From Carpediemonas membranifera (Eukaryota; Fornicata): a DNA stretch of 64,000 nucleotides. Below, piece after piece: positions 1 to 9,022 of this stretch. Every line of letters begins with the position of its first letter. The stretch's first letter is position 1. The stretch lies in contig JAHDYR010000005.1 of the NCBI GenBank assembly GCA_019828565.1, positions 1,612,001 to 1,676,000 of the forward strand, in the 5' to 3' direction. Under the pieces are notes generated by a model that saw only the letters and a list, made by a program, of their open reading frames with translations, had not been told where the DNA came from and did no database searches. A program made the position numbers and the translations under genes.

Positions 1-700
<700 letters not shown>

Positions 701-1893
701 TCACAGCTTCATAGCCAGTGCCTGCTCATAAACTTCATTCCTCATGTGCTTGGGAACGATCTGGGCCATCTGCTCCTTGGTCATCAGCGAATACTCCTCA
801 AGACTGAAGTCGAAGAGAGGGGGGAGTGGCCGGCCGTTGGGAAGCTTGGTAGTGGGCTCCCGAAGCTTATTAAAGAAGGGGTGGGTCAGCATCTCGACAG
901 GGGAGGGGCGATTGGCCGGATTATAGACCAGGACGGAACTTATAAAGTCCACAGCGTCGGATGGGGTGCGGGAACGGAAGACCTTGGGCCAAGGGTGCGG
1001 TCTGATGTTTGGGAAGCGGTAGTCGGTGTAGTGGCGATTCATGGTGACAATCTGCTCGCGGGTGGGGGTCCCGAGAACCTTGATGATCTCAACGAGCTGG
1101 TCGACACCCGTGTCACCGGGGAAGAGGGGGTGGGAGAGCAGGAGCTCGGCACAGCAACACCCGAGACTCCACGTGTCGATGGCGGGTGTGTAGTCAGTAG
1201 CCCCGAAGATGAGCTCGGGGGCGCGGTAGTAGCGCGAGCAGATGTAGGCGACATTTGGCTCGCCGGGAACCAGGACCTTGGCGCTTCCGAAGTCGCAGAG
1301 GACGAGCTTACCGGTTTCTGGGTTGACTAGAAGGTTCTGTGGCTTGATGTCACGGTGGGAGATGCCGCGGGGGTGCAGGTAGAGGAGGGCCCGCACCAGT
1401 TGGTAGGAGTAGAGACGGGCAAGGAGCATGGGCATGGACTGGCGCATCCGGGCGTACTCCTTGACGACGGAGAAGACAGTCTCTGGGTAGTAGTCCATCG
1501 CAAGGTTCAGATAGATCTCCGCAGGCCGGCTGCCGGGGGAGAAGAAGGCGGAGTGTAGCCTTACGATGTTTGTGTGGGAAACGGACTGCATGATCGTGTG
1601 CTCGCGGTTCTTGAAGCGACGGTCCTGCAAGACCTTCTTGATAGCGATGCGTTCGCCAGTTCCTTCGATTTTGGCAAGATAAACCTATGTAACGTGTGAG
1701 ATTAGTGTACAAACCACGCCGAAGCTACCAGATCCAATAACTCTGTCAGGGATAGCGACAATCGGAGGATCATTAGGCTGCGTAATGACAGAAAGAGGTG
1801 TGAACGAACGTGATCGGGGTGCGGAGGAATGCTTACAGGTTCTCCGAGCTGGATAGCCTTGTGCATCGTCGTTTGGCTTTGGTTTGATGGCAT
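701..1893 (-). CDS. GSK3: Glycogen synthase kinase 3 (GSK3/shaggy), three exons
   Basis: CMGC Ser/Thr kinase of the GSK3 family. Exons are 1893-1837, 1777-1715 and 1684-701; both introns are phase 0 and the spliced protein is 367 residues. Visible kinase elements are the Gly-rich loop GSGSFGVVY (34-42), the AIKK lysine (about 56), the alpha-C Glu in REH (68), HRDIKPQN (150-157), DFGSAK (171-176) and the GSK3 activation loop [14 protein letters not shown]. The tyrosine of that loop (187) corresponds to the autophosphorylated Tyr of animal GSK3. The N-terminus is short and lacks an obvious RTTSFAE-type inhibitory serine motif, so control by that phosphorylation is unlikely. The 3-exon model is needed: intron 2 contains an in-frame stop and the Gly-rich loop is only complete after splicing. 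The gene is head-to-head with the coiled-coil gene at 2051, 157 bp away. Confidence 0.95.
1685..1714 (-). other. GSK3 intron 2, 30 nt
   Basis: On the minus strand it begins GTTTGT and ends ACATAG, with ACTAATC as a branch-site candidate about 18 nt before the 3' end. It splits the kinase Gly-rich loop between two valines (phase 0). Length is a multiple of three, but its last three bases are an in-frame TAG, so retention would truncate the kinase. Confidence 0.85.
1778..1836 (-). other. GSK3 intron 1, 59 nt
   Basis: Begins GTAAGC and ends ATTACGCAG, with a pyrimidine-rich tract before the 3' site. No CTAAY branch motif is seen, unlike intron 2. Removal joins LGEP to [11 protein letters not shown] in frame (phase 0); retention shifts the frame. 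Support is the need to link the only nearby in-frame ATG (1893) to the kinase frame. Confidence 0.7.
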
Positions 1894-2050
1894 GTTGGTG
1901 GTGTAGAATTTTTTCCTGCAATGCCTGCAGGGGCCGACAACGCACCAACGCCAGCAAAAAATGCACCCTGACGCCCGGCATGAGGGAGATGTAGGTTGGG
2001 GATCCCTCCGGCTGACGTTTTTTGTTTGCGCAGGATAAGCCATCCAAGTA

Positions 2051-2665
2051 ATGGCGTCTGTCGAAGCCATCCTAAAGGAACTAGAGAAGTATGAAGAGTA
2101 CAACAGAGCATCAAAAGAGGCACAGAAGAACGCAATCAGTGAAAGGCAGAGAGAGAAGGCTGGGCTAGAGGAAGATGAGCAATTGCGCGAACGGTTTGCA
2201 AAAGAAATGGAGGTTCTGGAGAACGAAAATAGGAAAATTCGGTCCATGAGAAAGAAAGAACAAACAGCAATCAATGAGGTCACCGTACGAATGAGTGAAC
2301 TGCGGAAAGAGAAGAATCGTGTCGACATGGCGTTGAATGCCGCCCGAACCGAGGCCGAGCTGCTTGCAAAGAAGCATGAGAGGTCACTTGCAGAATCTAC
2401 GAAAGAGAGGGAAAAGGTTGTTGCTCTTGAGGAACGACTGGCAGCGATTCAGAAGGAGTCTCAAGCCATCGCCGACAAACGCAAGACCGAGATGAGGGAG
2501 ATGCAGCGCTGGGTCAAGGACGCTGCAGCGGAGATAGATGAACGCATGCAGCTCATTTGTATCCAGCACAAGCAGCGGCATCACATGGAATCTGCCTCGG
2601 TTCTCAGGGGGCTGGAGGCGGATATCGACCGGCAGATGGCAGAGACACAGCGCAAGTTAGGGTGA
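2051..2665 (+). CDS. Coiled-coil protein of unknown function (204 aa)
   Basis: I do not recognise this protein. Almost the whole length is charged heptad-type sequence rich in Glu, Lys, Arg and Leu, predicting one long coiled coil with little globular sequence. No signal peptide or membrane segment is seen. The start is the first ATG (2051), 157 bp from the divergent GSK3 start, so the two may share a promoter region. A 3'-splice-like TTTGCGCAG lies shortly before the ATG, so an upstream non-coding or short coding exon cannot be excluded. AGTAAA at 2684-2689, about 20 nt after the stop, is a candidate polyadenylation signal. It could be a cytoskeletal or flagellar component, but nothing in the sequence proves that. 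Confidence 0.75.
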   Translation: MASVEAILKELEKYEEYNRASKEAQKNAISERQREKAGLEEDEQLRERFAKEMEVLENENRKIRSMRKKEQTAINEVTVRMSELRKEKNRVDMALNAARTEAELLAKKHERSLAESTKEREKVVALEERLAAIQKESQAIADKRKTEMREMQRWVKDAAAEIDERMQLICIQHKQRHHMESASVLRGLEADIDRQMAETQRKLG

Positions 2666-2933
2666 GGCGAGCACTGTAATGATAGTAAAGCGGACCGCCT
2701 CTGGATTTAGGGTGGGAATGCAAATGCTGCGGTGGAGGAACTGTCCTGGTCGGAATCCATGTTTACGATATTTACCTGTGTTAACGTATTTAATCCATTT
2801 ACATGTCGCGGAATGCATGTCTTTCTCCACAAATCCTGTCCCGATTTCTCGGACCGTTTTGAATCTCCCAGCGCGACATAAGAGTTGCCACACATCAAAA
2901 GAATCACGTTTCGAGACTCCAATGCATCATCAT

Positions 2934-5900
2934 TTAAACCTTCTCATACAGTCTGAACAACGCCCGATACTTCACCTCGTCCGGCGGCCCGCACTCCTTG
3001 ACGGACTCGGTCCATTCGATCTCAGTCGCTTCAATGAGGGCCTCCAGCTCCCCGTCCAGGACGCTCTCGATGTACTCAAAGTGACCCTGGTCGGTGCATC
3101 CCGCGAGGACCATTGCACTGATCTCACGCTTCATCTCTTCACGAATAACCTTAAACTGCACTGACTTTGAAGTATCGATATGGACGAGTGGTTCAGGCGG
3201 GGCGATGGGGGCGATGCCAGGCAGTGGGTGGATTGCAGCGATGTGCTGTGCAATCCGCTCGTTTTCTTCATTGAAGAGATAGTCGAGATCAGTTTCGTCG
3301 AAGTCAGGCGGGTAAGTCGGGCAAACGATGGGTACAACGCGGGCAAGGATCTCGGGGTCAACGGAGATGGTCTGAAGATACGAAATGATCTCGTCAAATG
3401 AGTCCCAGACGGGGCCGTTGATGATGGTCTTGCACCAGCGCCAGAGGTTCTCAAACAGGGCCAGGTTGGCGACTTTAGCTTCGAGCTTGGCATGCCTGGC
3501 GATGATGGACTCCGGAATGACGCCGCCGTCCTCCTCGAGCGCGTCTAGCTCGGCATCGAGCTCGTCGAGTTCATCTTCAAGGTCAGCCAGGTAGTCGTCA
3601 ACGTCAGTAATTGTCGGCATCGATAGCGTCTTCTCAGAAAATGAAAGGATCATGCCACCGAGCTCGAGCAGGCCGTCTGGACCGGCGAAGCTGAGGGAGT
3701 TAGCCAGCGCCCTCGCGATGGGCAGAGGGTTGACTGTAGTCCCTGTGTAAGATGACACAAGTGAGTCAAACAACCCGCTGACTGATGACCGCAGCGAGCT
3801 ACTGAAGCGATGGGCGAGTGTCGCGTCATTGTTGGGCACAAGACCGTCGTACCTGGGGTCGAGGATGACGCTCAGTGCGTAATCCCGGAGACTGTGTGAC
3901 ATCCCGAGGTTCTGTGCGGTCATGATCTGGGCAATCTGGTCGTTGAGGACGATTCTGACACACGCCTCGACCGTCATAGCCGGGGTGACCGTCGAGTCCT
4001 CTCGGCGGAGGTGGGGCAGAGCCAAGAAGGCGCAATAGACCTGTACGGCGAGCACGCAGTCGTGGGGGGTGATCCGGGGCGCTTGGACGTTGGGCTTGAG
4101 GTTGCCGCCGAAAGTCACCTGGATTGAGCACTCGATCCAGGTAGTAAGGTCGTCGTCGACGGCGAAAATGAGACCCAGGTGGCACTTACACTCGACCAGC
4201 GCCTGTGCGAGCAGCAGCCGGTCGTCGGTGCTGACCTTCTTGCACTTTCTTACGTCATCGCACACAGTCGCGAGTCGGATGAGCAGATTAGGGTCAGTCT
4301 GGCCCTGCTCAAGGACCCTGCCCGGCGGGGAGTCGATGATCGACTCGAAGATCGCCCAGGGATCGTTGTCCATGATGGATTGGAACAGCATGCCGTACAA
4401 CGGGAAGTCAGCAAGGGCGGCACACAGCGCCGTGATGCAGGGGAGGGCGACATGCCGGGGGACGTCCTGCACGGCCGCCAGGAGGATGCGGGTGGAGCTG
4501 GAAACGTCGGTCAGGGCGTGCGGCTCGGAGCCCGTGATGAGGCTGATACCGAGGCGGATGATGTCGACAAAGCCAGGAATGGAGGCTACTGCTGGTGAGT
4601 CGGCGAAGGATGTGAAGATTGGGACGAGAGCAGCAGCCTTCTCGCCATGGACGATCGCGAAACACAGCATCTTGGCGACCATGTCGGCCGTCTGCGGGGC
4701 GACAGTGCATATTGCCCCGGAGATGCCCTCTAGTAGGGCTGCGATGGCGGGGTAATCGGGCGTGTGGGCCGTGTAGCGGGCCGCGGGCGGGGAGAACAGC
4801 CAAGAGTATGTCAGACTAATGGCGTTGTCGGTCTCGCGGTTGGCCAGAAGAAGCTCGACGGCGTCACGACGAAGCCCGCCGCGAACAAGGCACTCGGCCG
4901 CCGCGTGGACGTCACCCATGTCGACGAAAGCCTTGGCAGCCGCGGTGTAGTCTAGTGACGCGGCCAAGCACCTTGCAGCGAGACGACGGTAGCCGAGCTG
5001 CATGAAGATCTGGCCGGCCTCGGTCAGCTGGGCGCTGGCTACTAGGCTGCTGTCGGGTGCTCCCACAAGGGCTGCGAGGGTGTCCTCCTCAACGACGTGG
5101 GCAGCGGTCATGTAGTTCCTACGACCCGGGTTCATTGCCTGATGGAGGAAGTTGTTGAGCTTGTAGTAGACCACGTTTGACTTATCCGTCACCAGGGCCC
5201 CGCCGTTCCGCTCAATAGCCGACCGCGCGAGGGATATGGCCTTGCAGACGAGGACCATGCGCTCCATGCCCGGGACCCGACGGTAGCACTGCATCGCCGC
5301 GGAGAACGACAGCGAGGCCATGTACTTCTGCGCCTCGAGCTCCCACTCCGCCGCGCTGGTCTCCTCGTCGTTGATGGCGAGCCCGTCCGCCTTCGCCTCG
5401 TCCATGTCGATGCGCTGGACTAGACCGAGTCTGGCCCACTCAGCCATGACTGGGGTGCGGCGGACCTCGTCTGAGTCGAAGAAGAAGACCCTCGACCTGG
5501 CCCTGGTGACGGCGACGTAGAGGCTCTTGAGCTCGTGGGCGATGACGGAGGTCCGCAACAAGTGCTCCTTGGCGTTGCTGCGGATGCCGTCGGCCATACC
5601 GTATCTCATGCCAGTGGTATCGAGCTGTTTGATCCTCTTGACGGCGTTCATCAGCTGGTACTTTCCGTGGTCCTGGGTCGCGGCGAACTCGTCTCTGCCG
5701 TACTTGAACGCCTCCTCGATCATGCGGGTTGGGTACGCACTAATGTCGGCGAAGAGCAGGGTGAAGTAATGCCACTCCGCCTCGACTGGACTGTCGGTGA
5801 AGAAGTTGTAGAGGAGCACGTCGTCGAACTCGAGGCCCTTGGCGTCCTCCACTGTGAGCACAAGGCTCCGCTCAAGCTCGGGCGGGACGTCGGCGTAGCT

Positions 5901-8900
5901 GCGGACGATGACAGCCTGCTTGGCACCGAAGATGCTGCCCTTGGCGGCAAGCTCTCTTTTGCTGCGGGTAAGGAGTTCGTCGAGGTCCGCGTGCGACGCG
6001 TGCTCGAAGAACACCGCTGCACCGCTGCCAGACCGCTTGAATGACAGCTCCTCTGTCATGTCGATCGACTTGGGGTACAGCTTCATGAGATTAATCAAAT
6101 GATTACCCAACTCGCAGACCTTGGAGGTCGACCGGTAGTTGACGTCGAGGTCGACGACAGAGACAGGCTTACCGTCCACCGCTATCCTATTGGCGGCCTC
6201 TTCAACGTCCTTGAACCGGAACTCGATGCCGTCAGCGATAGCCTGAGCCGTGTCGCCAGCGACGACGATGGAGGCCATGTTTGAGCCGCAGACCTGCGTG
6301 AGGAGCTGGACGAGAGTGATCGGGGAGTCCTGGGCCTCGTCGACAACGAAGGAGTGTACAGGCGTGCCGTGGTAGCCATGGGAGATGATCTGGCGGTAGA
6401 TGTACGTGATGACGTCGTTGATGTCGTAAAGCTGCATGACGTTCTTCAGGGTCATGTAGCTGACCGCGATAGCCCTAATGAACACCGCATCCTGCCTCGA
6501 GATGTTGGATGTGCGGTGGTCGTAGATGTATGAGGCCGCGGGGATGCCGACCTTGAGCGAGGCGACAGACCCGAACACAGTCGACATCAGCTCCTTGTAC
6601 ACCTGCGAGACGTTCACCCCAGCGAAGTTCTTACACTGCTCACGGGTCGGCACCTTGGACGGCTTGACCTCGTGCTGGCAGCGGTAATGGAAGACACAAA
6701 GGGGGTAGACCACAGAGGCGAAGAGCTCGAACGTCACCTCCATGCCGACATATGATTCAGCGGTCTCCTCGGCATCACCCGTGACAAATGCCTCGAGAAC
6801 CTCTTCATCGAGCACGTCTTCGACATCCAGGTCAAGCATCTCTAGCTTCTGACGACGTAGAGAGGCCGTACCGTGCGCGCTAAGCCCCCAGCTGTTGTCA
6901 GCCTTGGCACTGTCGCTGTGGTCGAAGTATGGCCGCTCTAGGGTCTCATCGATGAGGTGGATCAGCTTTCTCGTCGTGCAGAAGACGGGGCCGGCCGTAT
7001 GGGTAGCCAGGGTTGCACCGGGCATGAGAGAGTTCTCTGATTGATTCAAAATCTCGAGGATCATATCTTCAGATTCACTGAACCCTTGCCCCGGCTCCAG
7101 GCCAGCCCGCTCGACAAGAGGTCGGGTCATCGCCGCCAGCTTGCCGCCCAGAGTTGTTGCCAGGGTGTTCCAGCGCTCGATGAGGTCTCTGAGCAGGCTG
7201 TGTGATCTGGTGCACACCACGACGGTATACTGCCCAATGAGATCCTCGTCATTGAGGTCGAGCAGCTTGTAATACTGCACCGCGACCCTGAGCAGCAGCG
7301 AGAGGGACTTGCCACTGCCGGACCGGCCAATGACGACCATGTTGCCGGGGTTGGTCACCACCTCGGTCTGTTTGGCACTGAGTCGAACCTTTGATCCAAG
7401 GTCGAGCGCCTGGATGACGCGGGAGACGTCCTCATCGCCCAGGCTGCCCAGCATGGCCCTGTACATGTGACCAAGGCTGTCCTGGTACTTCTCCTTGGCT
7501 TCAGCCTGATCGACAAGCTGGGCGCGACGTCTCTGTCGCCTCCCTGCCTTCTTGGATCCTGATTGCCTTGTCGGGACCAGCTTCACGACAGCTGGCCACC
7601 ACTTCCTCCCAAACTCGATCTCAGTTTTCGTAAACTGGCGAACCTCCGACCGATAGCGGAGGGTCAGAGCGGGAAACGTGCCGCGGTCAAACACCCTGAC
7701 CGGCGCCGAGTGCTGTAGCCAGACACCAGCGGCTAGTTTGGTATACGGCGTGGGCTGGGGGCCGTCGAACACGGCGATAGGAGAGTAAGTGTGACCGATG
7801 CTGGTGAACTGGGCGCGGATGGCATCAATGGCGCTGGAGCTGTTGGGGGTGAAATACCGTGTGAAATCAACCTCATCTGTCGCTGACTGCGTGTGGGTGG
7901 CGAATATTATGATTGTATCCAATATCGGATTCACCGGATATGCTGCGAGATACTTCTCTTGACCACCAAGCCACCATCGGTCAGGCGATGGTGCTTTTGT
8001 CAAGTCCATCTTGAGGCCATGCATTCTGGTGGTCATGTCGCTATCCCCAACAAAGGGGAACCCGTTGCCGATGGAGGGAATAGTGTCTCGGGTGACGAGA
8101 GGCAAGTTAACGCTGCGGACGACAATGCCACGAAGATAGGTCTTGTCGGAAAGAGGCTGGGTGAAGGCCTTGCCTATGCCCTTAACTGCGGTGAACTGCG
8201 TATCCGTGAAATTTCCGTATCTTGCCTGAATCATTCTGGATGCCACCTCGCTTCTTAGCGCCGTTTTGAAGCCCGAAAGTTGGTCAGAGAGTTCAGGCGC
8301 CAGAAGGACGGGGAAGGTTGTGACGGGCGCTGTGAACGTGGCTCCGTTGCCAGCGGGGTGGGAGTACCGCATGGCACGGGCGGATCTATCGATCTCGCGA
8401 TGGGAGGCCATCATTGAGAAGCAAACTGCCCGTGTAAACTGCGGTGTGGTGTTGCCAGATGCTACCCCGACAGAGTTCTTCCACACCATGCCGTGGAATA
8501 GGGTTCTTGCCATGGTGAGCATCGTGTGCTCGAGCTGCGAGTCGGACGAAAGCTGAACAGAGTCGAGGAATGCCTGAACGTCGCGGCTGGAGATATTTTG
8601 GAGAAGCATGCTGGCATCTGCACGGATTTCCTTCGGTCCGCGGGCCTTAATCGCGCGGCAATCTTCTCTGAACTGCTCCATGGTCGTTGGAAAGACGGTG
8701 ACGATCTTACGGCCGCTCTTCTTCTCTTCAGCTGTTTCGGGGAGTGGGTAAGAGTTCTCGTAAGCGTTTGCTGCCCAAAGATAGGACATATCACTCGAAA
8801 CTGTGTTCTCTGGACAATGAATCTGCGAGAACGCTCCCAAGATCGGGCGAGATTCGATCTTTTCTCGATCTTGTTGTTGCGGCATGATCCCCATCGTTGG

Positions 8901-8924
8901 CACATGATGAGCACAGCCATGCAT
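2934..8924 (-). CDS. Giant UvrD-type SF1 helicase with helical repeats (TRANK1-like)
   Basis: A 1996-residue protein with an SF1A UvrD/Rep helicase core. Motifs in order: Walker A VVIGRSGSGKS near residue 530, Walker B VVDEAQDS near 861, GDTAQAI (motif III), LDVNYRST, KGLEFDDVLLYNFF (motif V) and LYVAVTRARS (motif VI) near 1135. A long insertion separates motifs I and II. After the core comes about 850 residues of Ala/Leu-rich helical sequence with TPR-like repeats (AAKAFVDMGDVHAAAECLVRG). A helicase core followed by helical repeats resembles the eukaryotic TRANK1 group rather than bacterial UvrD. Role is unknown, possibly RNA or DNA translocation. The frame is open up to a GTG at 8948; the first ATG is 8924, with others at 8894 and 8885, so the exact start is uncertain. 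It ends convergently with the coiled-coil gene at 2665. Confidence 0.88.
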   Translation of the reverse strand: MHGCAHHVPTMGIMPQQQDREKIESRPILGAFSQIHCPENTVSSDMSYLWAANAYENSYPLPETAEEKKSGRKIVTVFPTTMEQFREDCRAIKARGPKEIRADASMLLQNISSRDVQAFLDSVQLSSDSQLEHTMLTMARTLFHGMVWKNSVGVASGNTTPQFTRAVCFSMMASHREIDRSARAMRYSHPAGNGATFTAPVTTFPVLLAPELSDQLSGFKTALRSEVASRMIQARYGNFTDTQFTAVKGIGKAFTQPLSDKTYLRGIVVRSVNLPLVTRDTIPSIGNGFPFVGDSDMTTRMHGLKMDLTKAPSPDRWWLGGQEKYLAAYPVNPILDTIIIFATHTQSATDEVDFTRYFTPNSSSAIDAIRAQFTSIGHTYSPIAVFDGPQPTPYTKLAAGVWLQHSAPVRVFDRGTFPALTLRYRSEVRQFTKTEIEFGRKWWPAVVKLVPTRQSGSKKAGRRQRRRAQLVDQAEAKEKYQDSLGHMYRAMLGSLGDEDVSRVIQALDLGSKVRLSAKQTEVVTNPGNMVVIGRSGSGKSLSLLLRVAVQYYKLLDLNDEDLIGQYTVVVCTRSHSLLRDLIERWNTLATTLGGKLAAMTRPLVERAGLEPGQGFSESEDMILEILNQSENSLMPGATLATHTAGPVFCTTRKLIHLIDETLERPYFDHSDSAKADNSWGLSAHGTASLRRQKLEMLDLDVEDVLDEEVLEAFVTGDAEETAESYVGMEVTFELFASVVYPLCVFHYRCQHEVKPSKVPTREQCKNFAGVNVSQVYKELMSTVFGSVASLKVGIPAASYIYDHRTSNISRQDAVFIRAIAVSYMTLKNVMQLYDINDVITYIYRQIISHGYHGTPVHSFVVDEAQDSPITLVQLLTQVCGSNMASIVVAGDTAQAIADGIEFRFKDVEEAANRIAVDGKPVSVVDLDVNYRSTSKVCELGNHLINLMKLYPKSIDMTEELSFKRSGSGAAVFFEHASHADLDELLTRSKRELAAKGSIFGAKQAVIVRSYADVPPELERSLVLTVEDAKGLEFDDVLLYNFFTDSPVEAEWHYFTLLFADISAYPTRMIEEAFKYGRDEFAATQDHGKYQLMNAVKRIKQLDTTGMRYGMADGIRSNAKEHLLRTSVIAHELKSLYVAVTRARSRVFFFDSDEVRRTPVMAEWARLGLVQRIDMDEAKADGLAINDEETSAAEWELEAQKYMASLSFSAAMQCYRRVPGMERMVLVCKAISLARSAIERNGGALVTDKSNVVYYKLNNFLHQAMNPGRRNYMTAAHVVEEDTLAALVGAPDSSLVASAQLTEAGQIFMQLGYRRLAARCLAASLDYTAAAKAFVDMGDVHAAAECLVRGGLRRDAVELLLANRETDNAISLTYSWLFSPPAARYTAHTPDYPAIAALLEGISGAICTVAPQTADMVAKMLCFAIVHGEKAAALVPIFTSFADSPAVASIPGFVDIIRLGISLITGSEPHALTDVSSSTRILLAAVQDVPRHVALPCITALCAALADFPLYGMLFQSIMDNDPWAIFESIIDSPPGRVLEQGQTDPNLLIRLATVCDDVRKCKKVSTDDRLLLAQALVECKCHLGLIFAVDDDLTTWIECSIQVTFGGNLKPNVQAPRITPHDCVLAVQVYCAFLALPHLRREDSTVTPAMTVEACVRIVLNDQIAQIMTAQNLGMSHSLRDYALSVILDPRYDGLVPNNDATLAHRFSSSLRSSVSGLFDSLVSSYTGTTVNPLPIARALANSLSFAGPDGLLELGGMILSFSEKTLSMPTITDVDDYLADLEDELDELDAELDALEEDGGVIPESIIARHAKLEAKVANLALFENLWRWCKTIINGPVWDSFDEIISYLQTISVDPEILARVVPIVCPTYPPDFDETDLDYLFNEENERIAQHIAAIHPLPGIAPIAPPEPLVHIDTSKSVQFKVIREEMKREISAMVLAGCTDQGHFEYIESVLDGELEALIEATEIEWTESVKECGPPDEVKYRALFRLYEKV

Positions 8925-9022
8925 CCTCCTGCGTTGCCTCTTATCCACTTGTCACTCATATCATACTCTACCGCCATCACCAACACTGCCTTCAGTTAAC
9001 CTGTTTATACATAAATACATGC

